The notes: generated from the letters alone by a model not told the origin. A DNA stretch of 64,000 nt from Elysia crispata (GCA_033675545.1 JAWDGP010006751.1:25001-89000), one strand, 5' to 3'. Shown: positions 29,801 to 43,890, numbered from the stretch's first letter. Made by a program: numbers and translations.

Positions 29801-32800
29801 TTTGCTCAAGGTCATTGATATCAACCTCTGCAGACTTTCCGATGCTTTGAAACACAACTGCTACATCTGGCTCAGGAATGTGTGAATGAAGATGCCGTTC
29901 TGATATTCCTGGATGTGTGTTGGGGGGGATAAGACAGAGAAAGAGAAAGAAAAAAGGGACTAGAGATATACAATTTTCTCCTTGATGAATTGAATGTTTA
30001 CCATTTCAATACAACTCATAGATTGTTGAGCTAAGACAATAAAATTAAACCTATTGGTTTTCTTCCCTTTAAGCTTTGTTACAGAAAAGATTTAAAAAAA
30101 ATACAAAAGAGTGCAGCACAGAAAATGGGACGGCAGAGAGAAGCAAGCCTGTTTCATGAGATTGATGAATCCTTGGGCTGCGAAATCTTTTCAGCTAAGA
30201 CTCATATCTTTGATATACTAACACCCAATACTTGAGTACCCTAAATCTTGCATCCCTAACATCCAGATAGCTGGTGCTAAAATCCATTATGTTTCTCATA
30301 TCAATGACTTCCTGGCAGTCAATAACTACAACTCTTAAGTCTCATCCCTGACATTGTGGCAGTCAATGAATACAACTCTTAAGTTTCATCCCTGAAATAC
30401 TAGGAGCCAATTCTTGTGCCTTTGACCTTCAGGTAGCCAACCATAAAAAAAAGTTTCTCATATCAATGACTTCCTGGCAGTCAATAAATACAACTCTTAT
30501 TTAAGTCTCATCCCTGACATTCTGGCTGTCAATAACTACAACTCTTAAGTCTCATCCCTGACATTCTGGCAGTCAATAACTACAACTCTTAAGTCTCATC
30601 CCTGACATCCTAGCAGTCAATAACTACAACTCTTAAGTTTCATCCCTGAAATACTAGGAGCCAATTCTTGTGCCTTTGACCTTCAGGTAGCCAACCATAA
30701 AAAAAAGTTTCTCATATCAATGACTTCCTGGCAGTCAATAAATACAACTCTTATTTAAGTCTCATCCCTGACATTCTGGCAGTCAATAACTACAACTCTT
30801 AAGTCTCATCCCTGACATCCTAGCAGCCAATATCTACACTCTTTAAGTTTTATCCCTGACATTCTGGCATTCAATAACTACAACTCTTAAGTCTCATCCC
30901 TGACATTCTAGCAGTCAATAACTACAACTCTTAAGTCTCATCCCTGACATTCTGGCATTCAATAACTACAACTCTTAAGTCTCATCCCTGACATTCTGGC
31001 ATTCAATAACTACAACTCTTAAGTCTCATCCCTGACATTCTGGCATTCAATAACTACAACTCTTTAGTCTCATCCCTGACATCCTAGCAGCCAATATCTA
31101 CACTCTTAAGTCTCATCCCTGACATTCTGGCATTCAATAACTACAACTCTTAAGTCTCATCCCTGACATTCTAGCAGTCAATAACTACAACTCTTAAGTC
31201 TCATCCCTGACATTCTGGCTGTCAATAACTACAACTCTTAAGTCTCATCCCTGACATTCTGGCAGTCAATAACTACAACTCTTAAGTCTCATCCCTGACA
31301 TTCTGGCAGTCAATAACTACAACTCTTAAGTTTCATCCCTGAAATACTAGGAGCCAATTCTTGTGCCTTTGACCTTCAGGTAGCCAACCATAAAAAAAAG
31401 TTTCTCATATCAATGACTTCCTGGCAGTCAATAAATACAACTCTTATTTAAGTCTCATCCCTGACATTCTGACAGTCAATAACTACAACTCTTAAGTCTC
31501 ATCCCTGACATCCTAGCAGCCAATATCTACATTCTTAAGTTTCATCCCTGACATTCTGGCAGTCAATAACGACAACTCTTAAGTTTCATCCCTGAAATAC
31601 TAGGAGCCAATTCTTGTGCCTTTGACCTTCAGGTATCCAAACATAAAAAAAAAACCTATGTCTTGAGGGCCAAAATAATTGTCCATGAGATCCTGATCGT
31701 CAGCACTTATAACTATATCCCTCACAGCCAACATTTTTATCTCAAAGTAAAAAAAAAATGGAATATGTAACAGGCAAGTTTATCTTAAATAATTGACAAT
31801 TTTATACTTTGCAACTTTAGTGTAGAGATGGAGCAATTTTTTCCATCAGTAATCAGCATGAGTCTTGCCTTGGTTATAAACCCTTTTAAGTTTTCAGAAA
31901 TATTTCTTTCCATCTCGTATTACTGGTGCTATTCAAAGGATGAAATGAGTATTTAAAAAAAAAAAGATACTGTCATAGAGGTTAAACTCAGAAAGTCACC
32001 AGCTTAGAGAAAAAACTGGAATAGGAATGGCCTGTTTTGAAATATTTGATCAACTAAATCTTTTTAAACATTCATTACCATGGAGGTGAAAATAAAAGGA
32101 GAGCTATCAATTCATCCAAAGTACTGCACCTTCATGTAGCTTTTGGTGTGAATTTATAACTGTTCTAATAAGGATCTAGATGGATAGATTCAGAAAGTAC
32201 AGAAATGGCTGACTTCTCATATATTCATTACTTTGTTCAGTTTCTGCAGCTGAAATCCTGGAAAAAAAAATTATTCATCATCGAATTCACTAGACTTACC
32301 TTTAAGATGATCGTAAGCTGTTGAATTGACTTTTTTTCCACACGTTAAAGGTTTGTGTGACTTTGATTTTTCACTTTTTTCCGTTTGCAATCTGCATTTA
32401 TAGAAATCAAAAGATAAAAATATTAATCTCTCTAATACACCAGGCTTGTCTGTTTCTTTTCTCCTTTTTTTTTTTAATTTATTCTTTTATTTTGAGATAA
32501 TCATACATCTTGATCTTATTTTCTATCTTAACATCTTTAAATCTAGGGAGTCACTGATTGATTGATTGAATGAAGAGATTTAGATGAACACAGTTTTCCA
32601 TGAACCCCTATCTCAGGCCTTCTGTTTCTGTGATACCTATTCTATCAGTTTTTAATATTAAAAGTATAAATTTTAGATTCTTGAAACTTATCTCACTTAG
32701 GGAAAATAAAAAAAGTTGCCAGGATGTCAAAAAGTTTACTAAATGGGAGACTGAAAAACAAATTATTTCTAAGTATCAAGTTCATAGGGCTGTTCAAAGA

Positions 32801-35800
32801 AGCCCCCCTCCCTCCCCCACATAGAATACTCAACCCTGTTGTGGAGATTGGCCCCTCCCAAATAAGGCTCACTGTACATTGATATAAAACTTTTTTTTAA
32901 TCATATGTTTAATGCAAATAAAACATAATGCACCAATAGAAGTCGTTTAAAAAAAACTATAATTTTAGAAGAGTGAAGAGATGGTTTGAACTGAAAAATC
33001 TAATTCTTTTGTTTTGTATATATTATATATATATTCGGTCATAAAAACGGAGAAAGCGTTCTTAAATTAGCAATGGTACATGTGATATGTCACATTATAT
33101 TTTGCACTGGAAGGTCTATAAAAAACAAATATATGAAATCTTGATATGTTGCCTATCAGTAATCAATCGTGATGGATGCTATGCAAGGCAATGCATTTGC
33201 AACAGGCTGAGGCTAGCAAAGCAGTGAATGAATTTGTAGGCAGAATCAAGAAAATTAGTTCAAATTTTCCAAACGTATATATATATATATATATATATAC
33301 AGGTCAGGAACCTTACTTGGAATTTACTTCTTCCTGAGACTTAGAATTGGACGATGGGTGACTGCTTTTACTGGACTCGTGTGAACACAGGTGATCTGCT
33401 CCGCATTCATCATCCTCGCCAGGTGCTAACACTATCCATTCCTTCCCTGAACTTGTCTTACTGTTAAGAATTTGCAACATCCTGTCCTCATATAAGTTGT
33501 CTCTGTAAACCTCATGGTTTTTAATATCGTTGTACACATTGCTGGTCGTATCATATTCTGTCCTATTAAGGCTGGCATCAGCATGATTTTTATCGCTTCG
33601 ATTGTTTGCTGAGCTATTAGAGATATCTTGATTTGAACTAGAGTGATTGGTACGGCTGCTGTTGCTGGTATTGGGTGTGCCTTGACTTGCTTTTGCTGGT
33701 TCCACCTTTCCTGTGCAACATATATGATAAAGGAGAGAGGCAATGTCAGAAAACGTTGCAGCCAAAAATGTTCAACTGTTTTACAAAAAATATTATTTTT
33801 AAAATGGAAAAGGAACTGATATCACTATGTATTTTTCAAATAAAAGCTAGATTAAATGCATTCTCATTAGATAGGACGGGGCAAAAAATTAGATTTGTGG
33901 AAAATATTTTGCAAACTTGGAAAAAAAAAAACGCTACAACTTTTTCCTCAAAATTACAGTACAAAAATCCTATTAAATTTCATACAAGTCTAAAGAGATC
34001 ATCACATTTATATATATATAGGCTTTGTAATAAATGTTACTTTAAAATCGATTTTGTTTTACTTTGTTGTAATGTAATCCTTGTGTGAGATCTCTCTGGC
34101 TCAATTTTTTTCGTTTTTGGTTTCATTTCGCATAGATGAGCTAAAGACCAGATATTACAGTTTCTGACTTAGAATGTTAACCGCTGAGCCGCTATGGTCA
34201 GAGATGTGGAGGATACATTCAACTACATTCAAATTGATGTTGCGGTGGGATTTATGACAAGCTCATCACAACCGTATGAGAAAATCAATGGACTTTAAGT
34301 AATATTCAATGTACATCAAATAAATTATGTCCTTTATTAAAGGTACCCCTAACATGAAACGTGGGTCTTGGACTTCTTGACAAAAAATACTATTTTTTTT
34401 TTAACAAAGTATGGAGGATCAGATTATAATTTGCTGGGTCTGATTTAACAGCTTGTAGTATCGATGTGAAGAATCAAGTTGATGAATTGCATGTAGACAT
34501 ATGGTTTTGTAGATCTTTTTGTCAAACATTGGGTTGAGAACTTAAAAAGAAAAGGAAGAAAAAAAAACTTTAGAAAAGAAAAGCACAGTCCGTTATCTAA
34601 CTGAGTCAATGAATTCATTTGCTGATCATCTAATATCGCCCTGCATTAAGCTTTAATATTATCGTGAACATTACGTTCGCCTGACGCTAGCATACATTGG
34701 GCAAACACATACACACACATGAGTGTTGTGTGCTGTGCCTACCCACTCCCCTCTTTCCACAGAAAATGAAATGACTTGCCAGTCTCTATTCTTCAATACA
34801 AAAAAGGGCGCATAGTTCTACTCTTCTAGTGCTTTTGTCCATCAGTGGTCTAGATTTTCCAGTAGCTGCAATTATTTGGCTCAGTGGCTTGAAGTCATTG
34901 TGCAGCATTCTGGAACTGTGACTACGCATTCTGCTTATGATGTCTGGATCCTGTCACTTACCAGCACCTTCATATACCATGACCATTGGACAATCGGTTC
35001 ACTGCGTAACTAAATTATAAGGATATATAAAAATTAGGCTGGGATGTATGTCTGTGATGTGAAAAGGGATTATACTACTCACCATTAGATATGAATTATC
35101 ACAAGAATGATTCTAAAAATATTCAAATACATTTAAACCAATGGTACGCTAGCAACTTGAGCAAAATCTCTCAGTCTCACTATCCTGTGCCGTTCAAGTG
35201 TTGGCATCATCCCTTCCCGACTTAGTGCAAGACAGCAAGTATTGTAGTTGTACATTCTAAAGCAGAACTGAGAGAGAATGTAATTGTCATGTTTGTTTTA
35301 TTGTTAGGCTTTAGCACTGGCAGGAAAGTTTGTTAACGAGTAGAATCGTTTAATTTTACGACAGATGGGAAAGAAAAGAATAACGAACACAGCAATTCGC
35401 TTTAACAGAGAGTGGACAAGAAATGGTTCTTCACAGTTCCCCCCACCCCCCCAAAAAAAAAGGCTGGATTGATTTAAACCTGAAATAACCCATACCGTCC
35501 ACTGTGCCCTCTATCACCCTGAATAAATCATGTACCATATATATATATATTGCCTGCTATACCTCACTTGTGTTTGTAATTAATACACTAGTTACAAACT
35601 TACATATATTGAAATGTCAAGTTTTATTCTAAGGGTTTTTGACAGAAGAGCTTTAGACCAAAATCTATTGGAATGCAAATTTTTTTGTTTTTTTCTTGCA
35701 TGCAAATCGGTAAAAGAACAGATACTAAGAAATGATATAAAAAAAGATAGCTTTAATTTTTCAAGCCCAATTGTGAGTTCTGAATCTAATGAAGTAATAC

Positions 35801-36528
35801 TAATAGTACTAATACATCAGGATAGTAATGCCATTAAAAGGGAGAAGAGTGTTTATACATACACAGAATTCAGTCAGAGTTAAAGGTCTATGTAGATCTG
35901 GTAAGACTTTCTAAAAAGTAAAATACCACAAATACAATAGCAAGGAAAGGGGTACAGTAATGTGTGAAAATTTTATCTGATTTCAATATTGTAAATGTAG
36001 GGAGGCAAAAAGTTTCCAATTAAGCTGCATCTATTTCTAATTTCGAAACTGAGCAAGTTTAGTCTTGCATTTTGTGAGGCAGTGGACGTTTTCAAAGGTC
36101 TGCTCTTGCCATTATCACAGATTAACCGAAAACATAGCTGCCAAACGTGGATATGCAAATTAAACAGTAGACTGATTAGAAAAAAAGCTTATCATGAGCA
36201 CTAAATCTAATCTAGATTAGATCAGATTTGAACATAAAAATACATTCGATGGATCTAGGCCTACACAGTTACTGGCCATGTCTGATCCAAACTGGTTTTT
36301 AAAAATCTTTAATCGATCATTTACATCTGCATTCAGTCTTGGAACGTAAACTTAAGCTTGGTTTGGCGAAGCTCTGAATCATGTGTAAATTATCAACAAA
36401 CCTGCAGAAACATTTAATTTCCAGTGCTGAGAAGACGTTGAAGCACCTGAGCGGCTACTGCTGTTTACCAAGTGCATTGATATAACATACAGCGCCATGT
36501 ACGACATGCAAGGCACGTCGCAAGCCAT
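26844..36528 (-). CDS. Short TTC17-like TPR protein with C-terminal membrane segment
   Basis: Six minus-strand exons: 36402-36528, 33317-33710, 32300-32391, 29754-29908, 28684-28842 and 26844-27464. All are GT-AG; phases 1, 2, 1, 0, 0 fit, giving 515 residues. Exon 1 starts MACDVPCMSYMALYVISMHL, a weak signal peptide or anchor, and ends at QHWKLNVSAGK. Residues 43-173 are Ser/Asn-rich with many NxS/T sites. AYDHLKGISERHLHSH matches the DHLHGVSNR region of vertebrate TTC17. Exons 5-6 carry TPR helices (YNLIGNFWRIKG, SIECFRKALSISPNN, FQQALALNPGFAPAK), like TTC17 YWRVKG and LKLQPEFVPAK. A 23-residue hydrophobic helix lies near residues 425-447. Vertebrate TTC17 is about 1,141 residues and is linked to actin and ciliogenesis; this protein equals its N-terminal tip plus C-terminal third. 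It is either a paralog or a contracted ortholog. Confidence 0.75.
30290..31650. repeat. 44-bp minisatellite in a TTC17-like intron
   Basis: About 1.36 kb of a 44-bp unit (core words CTCATCCCTGACATTCTGGC and AGTCAATAACTACAACTC) in the intron between exons 3 and 4. Some units are replaced by a longer variant carrying CCAATTCTTGTGCCTTTGAC, seen near 30.41, 30.66, 31.35 and 31.61 kb. That spacing indicates duplication of multi-unit blocks. Confidence 0.95.
33277..33299. repeat. Short (TA)n tract next to TTC17-like exon 2 donor
   Basis: Eleven or so TA dinucleotides about 15 bases downstream of the splice donor of the 33317-33710 exon. Confidence 0.9.
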
Positions 36529-36703
36529 TGCGCTGAAATGACTCCTGGGAAATATACGATCTACTGTTATGCACCGAGTTGTATGGGAGATATAGTGGAT
36601 GAAATCCTACTTCTTAGAAGACTGTTGGTCTAGATCTAGACTTAGTCTAGGCCTTAGAAATTTGTTTTGTTGACAAAATCTTCATTTCCTGTTAGGTTAC
36701 AAC
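36529..36703. promoter_or_regulatory. Possible bidirectional promoter region
   Basis: About 175 bases between the TTC17-like start codon (minus strand) and a plus-strand ATG in the context ACATGGCGG. That context resembles the YY1 element often found at start codons of short-first-exon genes. The inference depends on the plus-strand ATG being real. Confidence 0.3.
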
Positions 36704-36811
36704 ATGGCGGAAGTAACGTTACCGTCACAAATGGAAGGGAAACTACTGTTAAAAACAAACTTAAATAATCTCTCCCAGTCAGATAGTACTAGGCTTATTA
36801 TAGATAAATAA
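36704..36811 (+). CDS. Possible first exon of a small divergent gene
   Basis: The ATG at 36704 lies in a CATGGCGGAAG context and starts a 35-codon frame, MAEVTLPSQMEGKLLLKTNL… to a TAA at 36809. A GTACTA donor lies inside it, and a good acceptor (TTTTCTTTCAG) lies at about 37275. That acceptor is followed by a frame containing ESPRNGWRNCFDCKK, and AATAAA is near 37440. A two-exon small gene is therefore possible, transcribed away from the TTC17-like gene. I recognise no family. The evidence is the promoter-like context and splice-like signals only. Confidence 0.22.
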   Translation: MAEVTLPSQMEGKLLLKTNLNNLSQSDSTRLIIDK

Positions 36812-37107
36812 TATCAACTCATAATGGTTGACCACAATCCAATTGGGTATATTCTTCTTTTTATTTTTCTTCTTCTTTTTTTTTTTAACTGCCATGAACA
36901 ATTAAACTTGTACAAATGAATTTTTTAATCACATGTATAATTTCTGCGTGTGTGGATTTTCTTCCTTTTCTTTTTGAAGAGGACTCACTTTGAATTTTAA
37001 AAACGGTACAAAAACTCCGCTTTCATAACTGAAAAAAAATATTAGTGACCACAACAAGAAAACGTGCCAAGTTAAAAAAGAATTAGGACTATTTTGTTTT
37101 AAAAACA

Positions 37108-37162
<55 letters not shown>
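37108..37162. repeat. (AAT)n microsatellite
   Basis: About 17 AAT units ending in AAAATAAG. Confidence 0.95.
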
Positions 37163-37163
<1 letters not shown>

Positions 37164-37739
37164 TAAGTTTGAAAGGATGAAAATTCAAAATTTAAACCTT
37201 GTATGCAGACACGGTTTATTTAATGCTTCACAGAAGTGCATACCGGTAGGACACTTAAGTTTTGTTTTCTTTCAGCATTGCTGATGGAATCACCGCGGAA
37301 CGGCTGGAGAAACTGCTTTGACTGCAAGAAATTGATAGAATTGCATGGAAAGTTAGTCTAAAGCTTCATTGAACTGTGCTTTGTTCCTAGACTGGAATCA
37401 GTTACTTAATATCACACACAGCTCTATATGTACTTCGCCGAATAAAATCAACATTTTTTTCATTCTCATCATTTTGGCTGTGGATTTATTCGAGACTATA
37501 GGTTCTATGCCTTTTTAATGGCTGAATGGCTCATATAGGTCTAAATGCTTTCGTAACATGAACAGGAGAGATGATATGAACACATTGCCAGTTTGACTTT
37601 CTTTCGCATCGGATGATCATGGGACAAACAAGCAAACATGCAGTAGGGGCCGTAGGTCTACTTTGTTTTTTTTTTTCACAACGGTACCCATAGGCTTGCA
37701 TACAGTAGGCCCTACAGTGGCTAAAGTACAACGAACTGT

Positions 37740-39950
37740 CATGATCTCTGTTTCACTCTTTTGGGAAGTGTCTCGCCCATGTGGTCTTCCAATTTTTTTC
37801 TCTGCTTATTTATTTTGTCATATGTTGGTTCAATCAACCCATCGGGTGGCCGCAGGTGATCATGACCTTCCACACATCTCAATCCCCTCTTCGCTTTCAG
37901 TGCATCTGTCACTCGTCCAACATTTGGCCACTTTGTTTGTCCATTTACTTGCTGTTTTCCCCTGGTGCGTTTTCCTTCAATCACTACACTTGGCTCGAGA
38001 TTATCTAGTTTCTCTCCTCTCATCACATGGCCGAAAAAAAAACAACCAAAAACAAACCCAAAAAGATTGCCTGGTGCTTATCTATTCTATTAATTTTATT
38101 AGCGATCTTGTGTCAGTTTCTCGTAACTCTGTTTCGTTTGATTTCTTTGCAGTCTCTGAGATTCGGAGCATTCTCCGCAGGAACCACATTTCTGTTGCCT
38201 CCAATTTCTTTTGTAACTGTTTTGAAATTGTCCAGGCCTCGCATTCATACATCAGAACATAGCACTCCAGGGCTCTTGTTCTTGAGTGAATAGAGATGTA
38301 TTTACTTGTTAGTACCGATTTCATTATCTGGAAGCTTCTTTCCTTGCTTGAAGCCATTTCAGTGTTGTTGCATCAATCACTTGATATTAAAGTACCCAAG
38401 TATATGAATTGATCTTTTTTCTTGAATTTATTCCCGTTGATATAGTTGGTGATCTGTGGATACTCTTTGCTTCGACTGACGTTCATAATTATCTTCCGTC
38501 TTTTTGCTGTTCAATTCCAACCTTTTTTTTTTACTTTCTTCTAATACTTTTTGCAAGCTTCTTTGTTTAATACAATGTCATCATTGTATTTCAAGCTGTT
38601 TACGTTGAACTTATTCTTGGGTATCCGTTTAGTTTTCGCATAATAATTTCACTATGTAGAGGGAAAAGGTTTAGTGAAAGTACACATCCTTGTCTGACGC
38701 AACGCTTTTTTTTTTAAAATGAGCTGATTTCGCCAAGAGTCCTCATGGCTGCTGTCTGTTCCCAGTAGATGTTTTTGGTAATTCGCAGATCTTTTCCATC
38801 TTTTTTTCATTTGTGATAATTGTGTGTTTATCTCATCTCGTCGTACTTTGTTAAATGCCTCTGTGTAGTCAATGAAGCACAAATATACCTCTTTTTGTAC
38901 TTCCAGAGCTCGATCACTTATAGTTCGAAAGATGTAGATTTCATTTGTTGTACATTCTCCCTCCACAAAGCCAGTGTTCCCCATCTACTTTTGGTTTGAT
39001 TTTGTTTGATTCGCATTATGATGACTCTTAAAGTATTTTGGTGGTATGACTCATAAGACTGATCGTTTCATGTAATTCAGACTCTGTTGCCCCTGGTTTC
39101 TTTTGTAGTGATATAACTATAGATTTGGAGATATTTGGGAGAAATTTGGCCAATGTCATAAATTTCGTTGAGTAATGTTGCGAACTAATAAATGCCATAG
39201 ACTTCAAGTGCTTCTAAACTTTCCACTGATATACTATCTGGGTCTATTTCTTTGCCTTATTTCATCTTTCATCTTTCTTATTGCTGCCTGCATATCATCT
39301 TTCACGATAGATGATCCAGCAAAATTGCGCCTCATTACATTGTAACCCTTTCTGTGGTCTTTACAATTCACTAATTTACTCTGCCCATCTGTCTAGGATT
39401 TTATCTTTTTCCAAAGTGATGTTACCGTTTTTTGACTTACGATAGTGTGTGGATGAGCATATTTTTTTTCTTTCTTTCAGAAATTTCGTCAATCTTTTTG
39501 TATTTTGCCTGCTAGATATTTCTGTGGTATAGTTTAATGTTTCTGCGCTTGTCATCGATCCACCTCACTTTGGCTTCATCACATTTTTTTAACTGATTTC
39601 CTTATGCAGTGTTTCGTATTTCTCTCTTTTTTTTCTTTTGCTTTTCTCCTTTTTCCATAAGGTTCAAAATATCCTCATCCACCCACTTTTGTTTCGTTTT
39701 CCTTTCAACTCTTCGTATTTGTTCCACTGCTGCTTCTGTGATTACTACTTTGAACTTTGCCCAGCGTTGGTCCTCTTCCTCAGCTAAGACTTCAAATCTA
39801 TTTGGAACAGCCACACGATACTTTTTTCGAAGTGTCTGGTTGGATTTTAATAATGCCAAGTCAAATTTACTGTTTCTAGCTTTACTTCGTATTTTCTCAA
39901 GCATCAGCATGAACGTAGCAGCTTGCCCCATAATAGATATTTGCTGAGAG
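37740..39950 (-). mobile_element. Degraded 5'-truncated LINE with reverse transcriptase
   Basis: Minus-strand reading frames, shifted and broken by stops, together follow the order of an endonuclease/reverse-transcriptase LINE. The pre-RT linker (RSKARNSKFDLALLKSN, KTKQKWVDEDILNLMEKG) lies at about 39.6-39.93 kb. RT blocks with YLCFIDYTEAFNKVRRDEI are at 38.65-38.98 kb. The FADD-box equivalent, SLKYNDDIVL, is near 38.58 kb. The C-terminal block ALECYVLMYECEAWTISKQL with MWFLRRMLRI lies near 38.1-38.36 kb. The endonuclease is missing, consistent with 5' truncation. No intact ORF remains, so it is inactive and fairly old. The clade is not assigned; it resembles sequences often annotated as craniofacial development protein 2-like. 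Confidence 0.85.
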
Positions 39951-41012
39951 AGAAGCGCATTATGCTGGTTAGCGTGACAAAAAACTTAAAAAAGAAAACT
40001 ATTTCTGTGAAGGCTAGACTGAGGTGGTATGAATCTATTTATTACAAGAGAACCGTGTAACGACGACCGTTTATGTATACGTTCTAATCAAGACTATGAA
40101 GTACTTCTACAATACTTGCATATTTGTTTTCCTCCCTGCATGGCACGTGCTTTGACCACACGATGTTTTTAAGTAGCTGAAAAAAGAGCGACACGCCAAT
40201 TTAGATCTAGATCTAGCTAGTTAGGATGCAGTATGCACCCAAGACTTGGGTCACAACATTCGGATCTTGACACTCCAAACACTTAGTTAGCCTGTCACTT
40301 TTACACATTTTTTAAAACCTTTTTTAACCCTTATTTCATTCACTATTTTTTTTTTACTTTTTAAGAATTTGTTATAATTATTTTTTATGTGAATATTTTT
40401 ACTCGATTCATTGTTTTGGCAGATTTCTCTATATATAGCCCCTTTTATATCTTTTATTTGAATAGTAAGTATATCACATTTAAATGTAAATATCGTTGTA
40501 TAATTTTTTGTTTTTGTGTTTGATGAAGGCGGAAAGCCTAAAGCTTACGTGTTTTGCTCTGTTTTGTAAATTTTGGAGCTGTACTCTCCTTTTTTTTTTT
40601 ACAGTGCTCCACTGCGACATTCTATTTTTATTCTGTTTGGTTATATAATAGCCTATACTAATTAACATGATTATTGTTATTATATTCTCTTAATTCTCAT
40701 TCAACCGCTAATTCAAACCGCTTTAAAGCACTCCACTACCCAAGGGTACTGGCGACGTCTTGTCTGAGAGATGTCCCATACCCCTTAATATTATAATAAA
40801 AATAATCTAAAATGATTTATTACTCGTGGAGAGATCAAAAGCTCTGAAACGACTTTAGACATGAAGAATACATAATTATGGTTGAAAGGAAAAAAAAAAA
40901 CGTAAGAATAAATAAGAAAGAGGAATAAAAAAGATATAACAGAAGGTCCCGTTTCGGCAATATCAGAGAAAGAGAAACCCAAGTTATAAGGAGAAAAAAG
41001 TCAGGAAATCAG
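39951..41012. other. Repeat-rich non-coding region
   Basis: AT-rich sequence without protein-like frames. Near 40523 the words TGATGAAGGC and GCCTAAAGC recall a decayed hammerhead-type stem II, like the better motif at 43.69 kb, so part of it may be a Penelope-like remnant. AGATCTAGATCTAG words occur at about 40.2 kb. Confidence 0.4.
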
Positions 41013-41309
<297 letters not shown>

Positions 41310-41341
41310 AGAGACATACACGTTAAACGAAACAATAACAG

Positions 41342-41416
41342 ACACAACTAAGAGGTTATTTCAGACATCTGACTATGCAGCTTATGAAATCTTTAAACTA
41401 CGTAAATGCTATTTTT
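41342..41416 (+). repeat. Dispersed 75-bp repeat, copy 1
   Basis: The block from ACACAACTAAGAGG to AAATGCTATTTTT recurs in inverted orientation at 47844-47918 with only about three differences. Both copies sit beside trinucleotide arrays. This suggests a short interspersed element whose ends seed microsatellites. Confidence 0.8.
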
Positions 41417-42229
41417 GAAGCTTACAATCATACAGTGTGTTAGCCTGAAAGATGCTATGTGCTCTGATGTAGGTACGTCAACCATGTAGCACTAGATACT
41501 TGTACTGTTGACATCGGCCTGAAGTAGTCATTGAAGTACTGACTCACCAGCGGTACGTTTCGTTTGAACCATTTCTCCGACTCCGGGTGGATACATTGCT
41601 TGAAGTAATCAAGTCTTTTTTTTTTTTGTTTTGTCAAAGATAAAAAAAAAATATAAAGTGAACTGCGTGAGAGGTGGGCTCCGGTCCAATTTTTTTAAGT
41701 TCTATCACAAAACGTTTTTTTTTTTTCTTTGGTTTGTTTTAACCTGCTCCAAAGGCTTAATATAATTATTTGCCATTGCAATTGATATATCCGCCAAGCT
41801 ATGACAGCCATAAGACGCCCAGACTAGATGCTCGCTACACACATTATTTGACTTGATATGTTTTGCTGTAAATGCGAGTATTGCGATATTCTAATTAAAC
41901 ATCTTATCCTCCTCTCAACATGATAATCATTTAGTATTCGAATTGGTCTGTTTGTGTGTGTGGTATAAAATAATTTTTTGACCGTAGACTTTCATTCAGA
42001 TTCTTAGTTTGAAAGCTGAGCTCTTTGATATTTGAGGCAGGAATCTTATTATTGCACCAAGATCCTTATGGAGTTCCATGTACATGTTAAAAAATAGACA
42101 GGCTTGCAGTACAAGAAAAAAAGGTCAGTTTTTTAATGTTTAACACAAAACTTTGTCAGATCAGATCAAATCAACCGTGTGAAGCAGACGATTAGTTAAA
42201 AAAAAATAATCACGACTCCTAGAAATCCG

Positions 42230-43059
<830 letters not shown>

Positions 43060-43249
43060 GTAGCAAATAAGGGTTTGGTTGTAACTAATAAGACAGAACG
43101 AGGCACTGCAAAGGAAATAATGACGTGTAGAATCGAGCTTTAAGAAAGATAGATATAGGGAGAGAGTGAAACACAGAATAAGAGAGCAATTAACAACATA
43201 ATCATCGTAACTGCTGTATATATACGCATAATTCCATCATGTTTGTTAG

Positions 43250-43745
43250 TTATATTTCTCTCAAACTACGTGAGAATTTGGATATTTATATGGTCTTTCA
43301 ATCGCCATCCCCGCCTACATTACCACCTATTTATTAGAGACCCTCTACATCTCGCCCCCTGACGTATCAACTATCATTCTTCTACACGCGCATTCCCATT
43401 TGAATCAGGTGTAAAACCCAAAAAACCTTTTCCCAATTTTTGAATTTTGATTTCTCTACAGACACTAACCAGCCCTAATATTTTATTCCAAACACGCGCT
43501 CCAGCCTTATCTTACCCTCATATCAACGAGGTCACGCCCTCTGCCATTACCATCCCTAGCCATTGCACTGAACCTTGAAGCATTCTGCGCACTGCCCCTC
43601 CCCCAACCAATCATTTGTCCCGTCCGAGCCCAGCTCCCCCAATGTTTTCTATAACTTGTTGAAGTCAATTTTTTTCTACACACTCTGATGAAGCCACAAT
43701 AAAGGCGAAACGTTTTTATGTTTAATCTATACTTGTGTTGTTTCC
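43250..43745 (+). mobile_element. Penelope-like element terminal fragment (candidate)
   Basis: A block of higher C content, unlike its AT-rich surroundings, ends with CTGATGA (43685-43691), GCC/GGC able to pair as a stem (43693-43695 and 43704-43706) and GAAA (43707-43710). This order is the catalytic core of a hammerhead ribozyme, known from the terminal repeats of Penelope-like retroelements in invertebrates including molluscs. No reverse transcriptase frame is recognisable here, so only a fossil end fragment is proposed. The boundaries are approximate. Confidence 0.4.
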
Positions 43746-43890
43746 TTTTTTTTAGTCCCGTAGTTATAAAGTGGTGTGCCTGTCTCTTTTTAAACCTTGT
43801 TTCACACTATTTACAGACACACACGTGTCCTTTTTGGATCCTTTATAATTACCAATTGTGCTCCAAGTATGGTGTTTTTGCTTTTTTATT

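Noticed and set aside
34930-34985. 40-base segment with exon-like borders (EPIVQWSWYMKVL), minus strand
   Set aside because: Its phase cannot join the TTC17-like exon at 33710; the exon at 36402 fits instead.
37663-38262. 199-codon plus-strand frame
   Set aside because: Antisense shadow of the LINE reverse-transcriptase remnant.
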